Position numbers and translations under genes: made by a program | In this document: piece by piece, positions 16,953-25,906 of the stretch | Layout of the letters: every line of letters begins with the position of its first letter | How positions within the stretch are numbered: the first letter of the stretch is position 1 | The notes under the pieces: model-generated | What the model saw: the letters and a program-made list of their open reading frames with translations, nothing else | The model's database searches: none | Told to the model about the DNA's origin: nothing | Assembly: GCF_900105325.1 (NCBI RefSeq) | Contig: NZ_FNSU01000003.1 | Span: forward strand, 2,108,001-2,172,000 | Source of the DNA: Pseudomonas marginalis | GTDB lineage: Bacteria; Pseudomonadota; Gammaproteobacteria; Pseudomonadales; Pseudomonadaceae | Length of the DNA: 64,000 nt | Reading direction: 5' to 3'

Positions 16953-17777
16953 ATGCGACCCCTGATCTTCGCCAGCCTGTGCCTGCTGGCAGGCTGCCAA
17001 CAAACGCCGCCGGCCAACGACCAGCTCGACGCCGTACTCTGGACCCAGACCTCCATCGAACACGAGTTGATCTATCGCCAGGTCTTCGCCCATGCCACCC
17101 GCCAGCTCGACGTGGCGCTGGCCGATCCCAGCTGGGACGCGCTGCCCTTCCCGCCCCGCAACCTGAGCGGCCTGCCGCCGGCGGTGGTGGTGGATATTGA
17201 CGAAACCCTGCTGGACAACGTGCCGCTCAATGCCCGCGACGTCATCAATAACCAAGTGTATGGCTACGACCGCTGGAACACCTGGGTCGACCAGGCCAAG
17301 GCCCAGGCCCTCCCCGGTGCCGTGGCGTTCCTGCAAGCGGCGCAACAAAAAGGCATCACGGTTTACTACCTGACCAACCGCGAGCACAGCCAGGTCGCGG
17401 CCACGGTGGCCAACCTGCGCCTGCGCGGTTTTCCGGTGGAGAGCCATCAACAGGTGCTCGCCGCCAGCACGCCTACCGGGCACTGCGAAAGCGCCGGCTA
17501 CGGCAAGAACTGCCGCCGCCAATGGGTCGCCAGCCATGCTCGCGTGCTATTGATGGCCGGTGATTCCCTGGGGGATTTCGTCCAGGCCGAACGCAACACC
17601 CTCGAGGCCCAGCGCAAGGCCGTCGAACCCTATGTGAACTGGCTCGGGCAGCGCTGGTTTTTGCTGCCCAACCCGACTTACGGCAACTGGTACAGCGCGC
17701 CCTATGGGGACGATGAAAAGCTGCCGTTCGCGCAGAAACGCCAGCTCAAGCAGCAGGCGTTGCAGTTGCAGGAGTAA
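16953..17777 (+). CDS. 5'-nucleotidase / acid phosphatase lipoprotein, e(P4) family
   Basis: A 274-residue class C acid phosphatase. A lipoprotein signal with lipobox LLAGC (Cys15) anchors it to the outer membrane. The HAD motif I VVDIDETLLDN (residues about 77-87) carries the nucleophile, and motif II is YLTNRE, with GDSLGDF as motif IV. Haemophilus e(P4) and its relatives release phosphate from nucleotides such as NMN in the periplasm. Length matches the family. Only 7 bp separate its end from the convergent porin gene. Confidence 0.88.
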   Translation: MRPLIFASLCLLAGCQQTPPANDQLDAVLWTQTSIEHELIYRQVFAHATRQLDVALADPSWDALPFPPRNLSGLPPAVVVDIDETLLDNVPLNARDVINNQVYGYDRWNTWVDQAKAQALPGAVAFLQAAQQKGITVYYLTNREHSQVAATVANLRLRGFPVESHQQVLAASTPTGHCESAGYGKNCRRQWVASHARVLLMAGDSLGDFVQAERNTLEAQRKAVEPYVNWLGQRWFLLPNPTYGNWYSAPYGDDEKLPFAQKRQLKQQALQLQE

Positions 17778-17784
17778 CGCCGGC

Positions 17785-19125
17785 CTAGTGCAAGCGCCCG
17801 CCCAATGGGTACTCGACCGCCAGGCGGATCTGGTTGGCATCCAGCTCCGCCTGGGCCGCATTGCCCCGGTGCACGGCATGGCGCAGGGTAAAGGCGAGAT
17901 TTTTCGCGGCCCCGGACTGCACCACGTAGCGTGCTTGCAGGTCGCGTTCCCAGTGTTTGCCCCCATCACCGTAGCCGAGCCATTGGTAGCCACCGCCAGC
18001 ATCCATGTGGCGGCCGTCGATGCCACTGCCGCGGACATACAACGCCGCCAGGCTCAGGCCGGGCATGCCATGGGCCGCCAGGTCCAGGTCATAGCGCGCC
18101 TGCCACGAGGCCTCCCGTGGGGCGTTGAAGTCGGACAACGCCACGGCGTTGCTCAGGTAAATCGCCCCGCGCGTCACGTAGTCGAACGGCGTGTCGCCAC
18201 TGACTTTCTGATACCCCACGCCCACACTGTGGGCACCGAACCGATAGGTCGAGAGCAGGCTCCAGGTGGTGTTATCGATGCGCCCCGACAACGCCTTGCC
18301 AATGTCCTGGGTGCGATACAGGTTCAGGTCAACGGTCAGTGCCTGGCCGGGAAACAGCGGCCGGGTGTAGACCGCCCCCAGGTAATGCTGGCGCCAGGTG
18401 TCTTCATAGACAGCACTGAACACGCTGGCGCTCAGCCCCTTGATTGCCGTATTGCGCACGCCCACCAAGTCAAAGCGGTCGCCTTGCCTGCCGTTGGAAT
18501 AGTTGACGACAAACCCTCGGTCATGGCTGCTGGCGTTGCGGTCGGTGCTCTCATTGAAGTGCCCCGCGAACAGGGTGGTGGCCGGCAACTCGCGGCTGGT
18601 CAACCACCATCCCGTCGCGGTTTCGGGCAGCAAGCGGCTGTCGGACGAGGCAAACACCGGGGTTTTCACCCGCGGCTCGCCGTAGCGCAATTCGGTGGAG
18701 GAAAAACGCAGTTTGGCAACTGCGCCACCGCGGCTGAACTGCTCCTTGGGGTGGCCGTCATTGTCCACCGCCAATAGCCGTGCCTTCCCGGCGCGCCCAC
18801 CGCCACTGTCCAGTTGCCAGGCGGAATAAACGTGCGCATCCAGGCCAAAACCCAGGGTACCGGTGGTGAAACCCGAGGCGTAGTCAGCCATCAGGCCATA
18901 GGCCCATTCTTCCGCCAGGTCGCTGCGCTGGGATCGCGGTTTGTAGGCGTTGCGTGCGCCGTTGCTGAGGGCGCCATGCTGGTAGTCGCGGCGGTCGTAG
19001 ACACTGCGGTTGAGCAGGTTCCACTGGCTGTCCTCGATAAAGCCTTTGGCGGTGTCTTGTTCGGCGGCGAAGGCGAGCAGGCTCTGCCCTCCCAATGCCA
19101 ATAGCAGGGTGCGGGTCGATAGCAT
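17785..19125 (-). CDS. OprD-family outer-membrane porin
   Basis: A 446-residue porin. Signal peptide MLSTRTLLLALGGQSLLAFA with cleavage before AEQD, then the OprD N-terminus KGFIEDSQWNLLNRSVYDRRDY, and beta-strand repeats ending in a strand ANQIRLAVEYPLGGRLH. The conserved DYASGFTTGTLGFGLDAH motif is present. OprD porins admit basic amino acids, organic acids or related small molecules; the substrate cannot be assigned from sequence. The start at 19125 is chosen for the signal peptide; the frame reaches 19158. It is the last gene of a likely three-gene group with the acyltransferase and DUF4198 proteins. Confidence 0.88.
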   Translation of the reverse strand: MLSTRTLLLALGGQSLLAFAAEQDTAKGFIEDSQWNLLNRSVYDRRDYQHGALSNGARNAYKPRSQRSDLAEEWAYGLMADYASGFTTGTLGFGLDAHVYSAWQLDSGGGRAGKARLLAVDNDGHPKEQFSRGGAVAKLRFSSTELRYGEPRVKTPVFASSDSRLLPETATGWWLTSRELPATTLFAGHFNESTDRNASSHDRGFVVNYSNGRQGDRFDLVGVRNTAIKGLSASVFSAVYEDTWRQHYLGAVYTRPLFPGQALTVDLNLYRTQDIGKALSGRIDNTTWSLLSTYRFGAHSVGVGYQKVSGDTPFDYVTRGAIYLSNAVALSDFNAPREASWQARYDLDLAAHGMPGLSLAALYVRGSGIDGRHMDAGGGYQWLGYGDGGKHWERDLQARYVVQSGAAKNLAFTLRHAVHRGNAAQAELDANQIRLAVEYPLGGRLH

Positions 19126-19194
19126 CTTCACGGTTTGACTCCAGAACGTGTCAGGCAAAGGTGTTCCGCAGGACGCAGAACACCGTTGGTTCCG

Positions 19195-20409
19195 TCAGAG
19201 GTATTTGAGAATCGCGATGTCGCGACGACGCTGTTTGAGGTCGGCGAACCAGCGTGTCGGGAAGAACAGCAACACCCCGAGTATCACGCTCCACAACCAC
19301 ACCATCGGCAGGTCGTCAAAACCGTAGTAGGTGCCTTGGTTGGCGCCCCAGATCGCCAGCGCGACCAGGTACATGGCCTTGAGCACGTACAGGTGCAGCA
19401 AGTAGAAAAACATCGGCGCCCCACCGTAGATCGCCAGGGTCGCAGTGGCCCAGCGGGCCTGCCACTTCTCGAACAGCGCCAACAGCAGCAGCGACAGGCC
19501 CAGGGTGGGCATCAGGAACATCAGCGACGGCGGGTATTTCTTCGCGCTCATGAAGCTCATGAAGGTGCGCAGCGCATCACCGGTCTGCACCCAGGGTTTC
19601 TCGCCATACACATTGAGGTAGCGGATAAACACGAACGCGACCAGCAGGCCTGCACCCAGCTTGACCAGGCGCGAGATACGCTCCGCCGACGGCATTGCCT
19701 TGCCAAACCACGGGCCGATGCCCCAGCCCAGCAGGATCACACCGATCCACGGCAATATCGGATACGTCGTGCGGGCGCGGGTGAATTCGGTAATGTCGAT
19801 AAACACCCGCTGATGCAGGATCGACCAGGGCACGAAGAACGGCGACTCCGGCCCGACGCTCACGCCGTCGAGCAGGTTATGCCCGGCGACAATCGCCACC
19901 CCCAGCACGATCAGCCAGGCGCGCTTGAAGTGCAGCAAACCGGCGAGCACGATCATGCACAGGCCGATACACCAGATCACTTGCAGCCACAACGTCTTGG
20001 GTGGGAATTCGGCATTCCAGGCAAAGCACACGAAGGTGATTTCCAGGAACACCAGGAACAGCCCGCGCTTGAGCAAAAACACCGAGGTCTCGCGGGCGCT
20101 GTGTTTCTGGCTGTAGAGCCAGGCCGACAAGCCCGTCAGGAAGATAAACGCCGGGGCGCAGATCTCGCTGAGCATACGGGTGAAATACAGGTCCGGGGTG
20201 ACACTCAAGGCGTCGATCGGGTCGGTGACCTGCCGGTGCAGCAAGAAGGTTTCGCGCACATGGTCGATGAGCATCAACAGCATCACAAAACCACGCAGCG
20301 CATCGATAGCCAGCATGCGCGTGGCCGCCGTGACGTTCGTGCGGGCAAGCGTCGGCGCAACAGTGCCCGCCTGACCGGCCAATCCTGAAGAAAGGGTCAT
20401 ATCAATCAC
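19195..20409 (-). CDS. Heparan-alpha-glucosaminide N-acetyltransferase-like (DUF1624) membrane protein
   Basis: A 404-residue inner-membrane protein with about ten helices. The N-terminal ML(A)IDALRGFVMLLMLIDHVRET motif is the hallmark of HGSNAT/DUF1624 and the related YeiB/acyltransferase-3 group (DALRG, DHVR); the catalytic His is in the loop after the first helix. Such enzymes move acyl groups across the membrane onto sugars. A shorter start at 20400 is possible and neither has a strong RBS. It lies between the DUF4198 and OprD genes on one strand, with gaps of 19 and 69 bp. The acceptor is unknown. Confidence 0.75.
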   Translation of the reverse strand: MIDMTLSSGLAGQAGTVAPTLARTNVTAATRMLAIDALRGFVMLLMLIDHVRETFLLHRQVTDPIDALSVTPDLYFTRMLSEICAPAFIFLTGLSAWLYSQKHSARETSVFLLKRGLFLVFLEITFVCFAWNAEFPPKTLWLQVIWCIGLCMIVLAGLLHFKRAWLIVLGVAIVAGHNLLDGVSVGPESPFFVPWSILHQRVFIDITEFTRARTTYPILPWIGVILLGWGIGPWFGKAMPSAERISRLVKLGAGLLVAFVFIRYLNVYGEKPWVQTGDALRTFMSFMSAKKYPPSLMFLMPTLGLSLLLLALFEKWQARWATATLAIYGGAPMFFYLLHLYVLKAMYLVALAIWGANQGTYYGFDDLPMVWLWSVILGVLLFFPTRWFADLKQRRRDIAILKYL

Positions 20410-20428
20410 TCATGAAGGAGGCAATGAA

Positions 20429-21205
20429 TCAGGCTGACTTTTTCAGCCTGGCGACTTCCGATGCCGGCAGTTGCGACGGCGCGCGAGGTAACGCCGCCTG
20501 GCCTTGCTGGCGGTGGAACGACAACGTCGAACTGAAGCGTTTGACGTCAAACCGCTCGGGCTTGCCCGCCGGATCAAGACGCTCCCCAGGGCTGTTGTCC
20601 TGGTACTCGACGGCCACCACGTAAGTGCCCTGCCAGGGCAGCTCGAAGCTGACGTTGCCGGCGGCATCGCTGCGCTGCTTGAAGACTTCACCGGAGGCGG
20701 TTTCCAGCATCACTTCCTGGCCCGTCAGCGGCTTGCCCGCGTAGAACACCCGGAACTGCGCGCCGCCCGCATCGGCAACGCCGGTGGGGACGATATCCAG
20801 GGTCAGCTCCGGGCTACGGGCCCGCAGGTCACCGACCCAACGCGTGGCCGGGGTCCAGGCGGCTTTCAAGGTCTTGGCGCCTTCATGCACATCGAACATC
20901 GGATAGTGCAGGTCTTGCGCCAGCAGCGAATCCTCTTGCCCGGGCTGCTCCGCCAGCAGGAACGCCTGGCGCTGCAGGCTCAACTGCAGCGGTGCCGACC
21001 GGTCGGCCATCGACCAGGCCCGCAGCTGCCTGAACCGGTCCATGCCCCCCGGGGTCACCTCCAGAACATTCTTGTCATACTCCCCGTAGTACAAGGCCAA
21101 TGGCTGGCCGGGAAGTTGTTCGTACCAAATCTGATGCGCCTCGCTGGCGGTCGCCAGCATGAACGCCCCATAACCCAACAGTGCTTTTGCGTTGCTCATT
21201 CGCAT
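20429..21205 (-). CDS. DUF4198-type periplasmic protein
   Basis: A 258-residue exported protein: signal peptide ALLGYGAFMLATASEAHQIW, with the His directly after the Ala-x-Ala-type site. The body is beta-rich with a carboxypeptidase-regulatory-like segment (GKPLTGQEVMLETASGEVFKQRSDAAGNVSFELPWQGTYVV in outline). DUF4198 proteins are often found near nickel/cobalt or TonB uptake genes, and an N-terminal His is a possible metal ligand. First gene of the group ending in OprD; linkage of metal binding, acylation and a porin is suggestive but undefined. Confidence 0.7.
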   Translation of the reverse strand: MRMSNAKALLGYGAFMLATASEAHQIWYEQLPGQPLALYYGEYDKNVLEVTPGGMDRFRQLRAWSMADRSAPLQLSLQRQAFLLAEQPGQEDSLLAQDLHYPMFDVHEGAKTLKAAWTPATRWVGDLRARSPELTLDIVPTGVADAGGAQFRVFYAGKPLTGQEVMLETASGEVFKQRSDAAGNVSFELPWQGTYVVAVEYQDNSPGERLDPAGKPERFDVKRFSSTLSFHRQQGQAALPRAPSQLPASEVARLKKSA

Positions 21206-21461
21206 TTTTTTCGCTCCGATTGGTGGTGTTCAACCCAAGGCTGTCGCGGCTGGAAAACACCGCACAACCCTGCGCTCCCTCACTCTGCGAGCATTACAGC
21301 GCAGGCCCTTTTGCGTTTTTCGCCGAATTGCACCCACGGATCGGTGCAGACCACTGTTTAAGGGCCCGAAAAAGTGTTTTATGCGGGTTGCGTCGAGATG
21401 AGGCGTTTAGCCAAGACTACGAGGGGGAGTGTCCAATTGGGGTGCAAAAGCAGTGAGCTTT

Positions 21462-21605
21462 GATCGTTCCCACGCCCTGCGCAAAGCTGTGTACCTGATG
21501 TACCGAGGTGCCTGCGTCGCAGGCCAGCTCCCACATCTGAACCGGTTCCCCCCATAAAGCGGGGTCAGCTGACAGACCGTCATTGGGGCATAGCTATCTA
21601 CAACG
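21462..21605. repeat. Degraded REP and GATACC-motif remnants
   Basis: GATCGTTCCCACGCCCTGCG at about 21462 is a decayed version of the repeat at 5281. GGGGCATAGCTATCTACAAC (21586-21605) matches the outer arm of the repeat at 15150-15168. The stretch 21206-21461 shows no gene and no clear structure. Confidence 0.5.
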
Positions 21606-21663
21606 TCGTAGCCGCCAACAGTAACCACGATGCGAAGCGAGCCGCCCTTGATCTTGCTTTTGA

Positions 21664-21937
21664 TCTTGATCTCAGGCGCCCCGTTAAACCACGCTGGCCG
21701 GAATTCGACAGTGATTTGGGGGGTAAACCGGCAGGGATGCCGGTTTAGCCGCCCCGCGCCATGGATGGCGCGTGGCGGCGGCCCCCCAAATCACTGTCGG
21801 ATTACGGGCACACCGAGCCTGGGCGAGGTGCCGAGTGGTGGGGCGAAGGCCTTTTGCTTACTTTTGGGCCTCTCCAAAAGTGAGTCGCTGTAAGAGCGAA
21901 ACCATAAGTGGCCGTTACCGCAGCAACGGATATGTAC
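21664..21937 (+). repeat. Composite palindromic repeat with module copy B
   Basis: An internal inverted repeat: CCGACAGTGATTTGGGGG-type arms (CGACAGTGATTTGGGG at about 21706 against CCCCAAATCACTGTCG at about 21784) around GTAAACCGGCAGGGATGCCGGTTTAG. It is followed by ACCGAGCCTGGGCGAGGTGC and then the conserved 95-bp module (21845-21937) ending GGATATGTAC. The same architecture appears at 26050-26316 and 40797-41068. 21938-22016 carries nothing identifiable. Confidence 0.75.
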
Positions 21938-22016
21938 TCATTCCACGCCAACATCCTGGTCGGCTGTCAGGCCGCCATCAGGTTCAAGCCCCCTCCCACA
22001 GGAAAGCGCGCGGATT

Positions 22017-22508
22017 TCAGTGCCGCAGCAACTTGCGCAACGGCACGCCATCCTTGAGCACCGGCGACTTGATCACGATGTAGCTGAAGTACTTGGAGAT
22101 GCCAATGTTCTTATCCAACAGGCTCTCGACCACTTCCTGGTAGTGCTGGATGCTGCGAGTCATGAAACGCACCAGATAGTCGTAGCCACCGCTGATCAGG
22201 TGACACTCAAGTACCTCGTCCACCAGGCGGATATTCGATTCGAACTTGGCGAAGTCTTCGCGTTTATGGTCGCTGAGGGTGATCTCGGTAAACACCGTCA
22301 CCGAGTCGGTGATCTTGGCCAGGTTCAAGTGCGCCTTGTAGCTGGAAATATACCCGGCCGACTCCAGCCGCTTGACCCGTTGCAGGCAGGGGCTGGCGGA
22401 CAGGCCCACGGCGTCGGCGAGGCTGACATTGGTCATCCGCCCGTCTTTTTGCAGTTCAACCAGAATACTGATGTCGATCCGGTCCAGCTTGACTTGCCCT
22501 TCCATCAC
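22017..22508 (-). CDS. Lrp/AsnC-family transcriptional regulator
   Basis: A 162-163-residue regulator: HTH at residues about 10-55 (LDRIDISILVELQKDGRMTNVSLADAVGLS, then PCLQRVKRLESAGYI) and a C-terminal RAM/AsnC ligand-binding domain (EVLECHLISGGYDYLVRF). Such proteins sense amino acids and often control the adjacent amino-acid gene. It follows a HAD hydrolase and a 4-aminobutyrate-type aminotransferase on the same strand, which fits local control of that pathway. Start MMEG; the second Met is equally possible. Confidence 0.9.
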   Translation of the reverse strand: MMEGQVKLDRIDISILVELQKDGRMTNVSLADAVGLSASPCLQRVKRLESAGYISSYKAHLNLAKITDSVTVFTEITLSDHKREDFAKFESNIRLVDEVLECHLISGGYDYLVRFMTRSIQHYQEVVESLLDKNIGISKYFSYIVIKSPVLKDGVPLRKLLRH

Positions 22509-22550
22509 GTACCTCTTGACTGCCGTTTGTAAGACAATCTTCTAGCAAAA

Positions 22551-23195
22551 TCAGCGCCGTAAAGACAGCTGATGCTGCGCCACCAGATCCGCCATGCTGT
22601 TGATGCAGTACTCCGCCGCACAAGGCGAAGGCTGCCGTGCCCGGTGGCGGCCGATCAAACAGCGGTCCAGCGCCCCGTGTGCGCCGACCGCCGGTCGCGT
22701 CACATGCAGCACCGGTTGCAGCTGCGCGCCTCGGTCCGTGAGCCATTGCGGGTCTTCGGCGAGGGAAATGAAATCTTCCGGTGCAATCCCCAATCGCTCG
22801 CACAACACCCCGCGGTCCTCGGCATCACGGTCGCCACGCACCAGCAAACGGTAGAACTTGCGCAGGTACAGCATGGCCCCCGGCGCATCCTCGAACAACG
22901 ACCAATTGCCCGCCGAACGCGCAAAGCTCATACCCTCCTCCCAACTGGCGTGCAGCCCCCAACTTTCGGCCAGTTGGCGATGGGCAAAACACAACACGCC
23001 ACTGAAGCCCAGCTCGGCGAAACGCGGGTAGAGCCTGGCAACCTGCGTGTTGAATTCGGCCAGCACCTGATCCTTGGCCGGCTGCCCGCCACGGCTGTCG
23101 AGCAGCGGCTGCAACGCCGCCCACACCCCTGAATCGCGATCCACCAGCACTTCATCGCAATCGATCAGCAACGCTCGATAATCTGTCAGTCCCAT
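22551..23195 (-). CDS. HAD-superfamily hydrolase
   Basis: A 214-residue HAD protein. Motif I is LLIDCDEVLVD (residues about 9-19, nucleophile Asp12) and a cap region follows; motif II is the usual Val/Ser-type 'LLVRGDRDAEDRG' area. It lies between the aminotransferase gene (48 bp upstream) and the Lrp gene (42 bp downstream), so the three are probably one operon. The substrate is unknown, perhaps a phosphorylated or haloacid-like catabolite. Confidence 0.7.
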   Translation of the reverse strand: MGLTDYRALLIDCDEVLVDRDSGVWAALQPLLDSRGGQPAKDQVLAEFNTQVARLYPRFAELGFSGVLCFAHRQLAESWGLHASWEEGMSFARSAGNWSLFEDAPGAMLYLRKFYRLLVRGDRDAEDRGVLCERLGIAPEDFISLAEDPQWLTDRGAQLQPVLHVTRPAVGAHGALDRCLIGRHRARQPSPCAAEYCINSMADLVAQHQLSLRR

Positions 23196-23243
23196 GTGGG
23201 GTCAAGCCTCCAATGCCGCAGTTGGCCCGTAGCGGGCACAGCC

Positions 23244-24536
23244 TCAGTTCAAGACCCGTGCCAAGGCGCCGTCGAGGATTTCCAGCGCTTCGTCGACCTG
23301 GGCTTCGCTGGTCACCAGCGGCGCGAGGAAGCGCAGCACATTGCGATGTACCCCGCACTTGATCACCAGCAAACCACCGGCCCGGGCTGCATCGATCAGG
23401 CGTTGGTTGAGGTCGGCATCCGGGGTGCGGGCCGGGTCATCCTTGATCAACTCCATCGCCAACATAAAGCCGGTGCCGCGCACATCGCCGATGCGCGAGT
23501 AGCGCGCCTGCAAATCGAGCAACCCCTGGCGCAGGCGCTCGCCCAGTACTTGGCTGCGCGCCAGCAACTGCTCCTGCTCGAACGCATCGATCACCGCCAA
23601 CGCCGCCGCACAGGCCAGCGCATTACCACCGTAGGTGCCGCCCAGCCCGCCGGGCAGCGGTGCATCCATGATGTGCGCCTTGCCGACCACGCCGGACAAC
23701 GGCAAGCCGCCGGCCAGGCTCTTGGCCACGGTAACCAGGTCGGGCTGGATGCCCGCGTGCTGGAAACCGAACCAGGTGCCGGTGCGACCGAAGCCGGTCT
23801 GGATCTCGTCGAGGATCAACACGATGCCATGCTTGTCGGTCAACGCCCGCAGCGCTTGGAGAAACTCAGGGGGTGCGGTGAGGAAACCGCCGTCGCCCTG
23901 CACCGGTTCGATGATGATCGCAGCCACCCGCTCCGGCGCTACCTGGGTCGCCAGCAACTCATCCAGGGCCTTGAGCGCGATGTCGCTGGTCACGCCGCGA
24001 TAAGCGTTCGGGTAAGGGGTATGGAACACCTCCGGCGCAAACGGCCCGAAGTTCTGCTTGTAGGGCTGGCTCATGCCGGTGAGCGTGGTGCCCAGCAATG
24101 TGCGCCCGTGGAAACCGCCACGGAAGGCGATGACCGCCGAGCGATTGGTATGGGCGCGGGCGATCTTCACCGCATTTTCCACCGCCTCGGCGCCGGAGGT
24201 GAAAAACGCCGCTTTATAGGCTTCCTGGCCGCCGATCATTTCACACAGGCGCTGGGCCAGGTCGAGGTAAGGCTGGTAGGCCACCACCTGGAAGCAGGCA
24301 TGGGAAACCTTCTGCAACTGGGCCTGCACGGCGGCGACCACCTTGGGGTGGTTATGGCCGATGTTGAGCACGCCGATACCGCCGACGAAGTCCAGGTAAC
24401 GCTTGCCATCCACGTCCCACAATTCGGCGCCCTGGGCGCGGTCGATCACCAGCGGGTGCGCGGTCACCAGGCCACGGGGCACGAACTGCTCGCGCTGACG
24501 GAGCAAATGAGGGGTTTCGTCGACTTTGCTATTCAT
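23244..24536 (-). CDS. 4-aminobutyrate-type class III aminotransferase
   Basis: A 430-residue PLP enzyme. Conserved features: SGAEAVENAVKIAR (cofactor phosphate loop), the Tyr/His stacking region FRGGFHGRTLLG, EPVQGDGGF, ILDEIQTGFGRTG (Asp of the DEIQ motif) and the Schiff-base lysine in VAKSLAGGLPL. This is the GabT/4-aminobutyrate branch, converting an omega-amino acid and 2-oxoglutarate to a semialdehyde and glutamate. Start at 24536 (MNSKVDETPH); the frame to 24611 includes two earlier Met codons (24548, 24611) but family length favours 24536. GabT and a succinate-semialdehyde dehydrogenase (27422) lie in the same neighbourhood. Confidence 0.85.
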   Translation of the reverse strand: MNSKVDETPHLLRQREQFVPRGLVTAHPLVIDRAQGAELWDVDGKRYLDFVGGIGVLNIGHNHPKVVAAVQAQLQKVSHACFQVVAYQPYLDLAQRLCEMIGGQEAYKAAFFTSGAEAVENAVKIARAHTNRSAVIAFRGGFHGRTLLGTTLTGMSQPYKQNFGPFAPEVFHTPYPNAYRGVTSDIALKALDELLATQVAPERVAAIIIEPVQGDGGFLTAPPEFLQALRALTDKHGIVLILDEIQTGFGRTGTWFGFQHAGIQPDLVTVAKSLAGGLPLSGVVGKAHIMDAPLPGGLGGTYGGNALACAAALAVIDAFEQEQLLARSQVLGERLRQGLLDLQARYSRIGDVRGTGFMLAMELIKDDPARTPDADLNQRLIDAARAGGLLVIKCGVHRNVLRFLAPLVTSEAQVDEALEILDGALARVLN

Positions 24537-24730
24537 GGCATTTCCCATCGTGAGTCCGGCAACCGGAAGGTGGTTGCGATGCAGTCCAGAGTACGGCCTG
24601 CGGGCAACCAACTACGCCGAACTTGCCCCGTGAGAAATTCGGATCAACTGTTTTCGCCCTGCGTTTCAACAGATCCTGCGCCGGGCTTTGGGCGATGATG
24701 ATGCTTCCGTTTATCCAGCAGGAAATGCCC

Positions 24731-25906
24731 ATGGCCTTGCTCTACAAAGCTGACCCGGTGCGCGGCCGACACTGGCAGGCACTCTTTGCCCAACACGCGC
24801 CGGACATCGAATGGCGCACCTGGCCCGACCTCGGCAACCCCGCCGAGGTCGACTACCTGGCCGCCTGGCAGGCACCGGAAGATCTGGCCCGCGTGCTGCC
24901 CAACCTGAAGGTGTTGTTCGCCTTGTCGGCCGGTGTCGATCAGTTGGACCTTGATCGCCTGCCTGCGGGCCTGCCGGTGGTGCGCCTGCTGGACCCGGGC
25001 ATCACCCGCGGCATGTGCGAGTACGCCAGTTGGGCGGTGCTGAGTCTGCACCGCGACATGCTGCGCTATCGCCAGCAGCAGGTGGCGCGCTGTTGGCAGG
25101 CGCACCTGTTGCAGCCAGCTGCGAACCGGCGTGTGGGCGTGATGGGGTTGGGTGCCCAGGCCCAGCAGATCCTGGCGACCTTGGCACCCCTGGGCTTTGC
25201 CCTGTCCGGCTGGGCGCGCAGTGCGCACCAGGTGCCGGGGGTGGAGTGTTATGCGGGGGAAGCGCAACTCCCGGCGTTTCTTAGCCAGTGCGATATTTTG
25301 CTGTGCGTGTTGCCGTTGACGGAGCAGACCCAGGGGATCCTGGACCGGCGCTTGTTTGCGCAACTGCCACGGGGGGCGGGGTTGGTGAATATGGGCCGTG
25401 GGGGGCACCTGGTTGAAGAGGATTTGCTCGAGGCGCTGGAGAGTGGGCAGTTGAGTGGGGCGGTGCTGGATGTGCTGCGGGAAGAGCCGGCGACGCCGGA
25501 GCATCCGTTTTGGGAGCACCCGCAGGTGTTGTTGACGCCGCATATTGCGGCTATGACCCAGCCGGAGAGTGCGTTTGCGGTGTTGTTGGAGAATATTCGG
25601 CGATTTGAACGGGGGAGGAGATGGTGGGTGAGGTGGATCGGTTGCGGGGGTACTGAGTACATATCCGTTGCTGCGGTAACGGCTGCCTATGGTTCCGCTC
25701 TTACAGCGGCTCACTTTTGGAAAGGCCCAAAAGTAAGCAAAAGGCCATCACCCCACCACTCGGTACCTCGCCTAGGCTCGGTATGCCCGAACGCAGGCTT
25801 GAATCCGTGGGCCGCCGTCATGGGCCGTCCCTGGCCCAGGACGGCTAACCCGGCGTCCTGCCGGGTTACCCACGGATTCAAGCCTGCGTTCGGCCAGCGT
25901 GGTTAA
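24731..25906 (+). CDS. ghrA: Glyoxylate/hydroxypyruvate reductase A-like enzyme with apparent frameshift
   Basis: A D-2-hydroxyacid dehydrogenase with MALLYKADPVRG and GVDQLD, the NAD(P) motif VGVMGLGAQAQQI, the Arg/Glu region NMGRGGHLVEEDLL and the catalytic His in LTPHIAAMT. The translated frame is normal to residue about 290 (NIRRFERG). It then reads RRWWVRWIGCGG and runs on through the adjacent palindromic repeat to 25906. Adding one G to the five-G run at 25611-25615 gives ERGEEMVGEVDRLRGY and a stop at 25654-25656, the family's usual end. So this looks like a one-base deletion, a slippery phase-variable tract, or a sequence error. RBS AGGAA precedes 24731. Confidence 0.75.
   Translation: MALLYKADPVRGRHWQALFAQHAPDIEWRTWPDLGNPAEVDYLAAWQAPEDLARVLPNLKVLFALSAGVDQLDLDRLPAGLPVVRLLDPGITRGMCEYASWAVLSLHRDMLRYRQQQVARCWQAHLLQPAANRRVGVMGLGAQAQQILATLAPLGFALSGWARSAHQVPGVECYAGEAQLPAFLSQCDILLCVLPLTEQTQGILDRRLFAQLPRGAGLVNMGRGGHLVEEDLLEALESGQLSGAVLDVLREEPATPEHPFWEHPQVLLTPHIAAMTQPESAFAVLLENIRRFERGRRWWVRWIGCGGTEYISVAAVTAAYGSALTAAHFWKGPKVSKRPSPHHSVPRLGSVCPNAGLNPWAAVMGRPWPRTANPASCRVTHGFKPAFGQRG

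Noticed and set aside
19135..20388. 417-residue plus-strand frame
   Set aside because: Antisense to the DUF1624 acyltransferase gene; low-complexity H/Q/R-rich.
23196..24698. 500-residue plus-strand frame
   Set aside because: Covers the aminotransferase gene in antisense and has no domain; the aminotransferase has full catalytic motifs.
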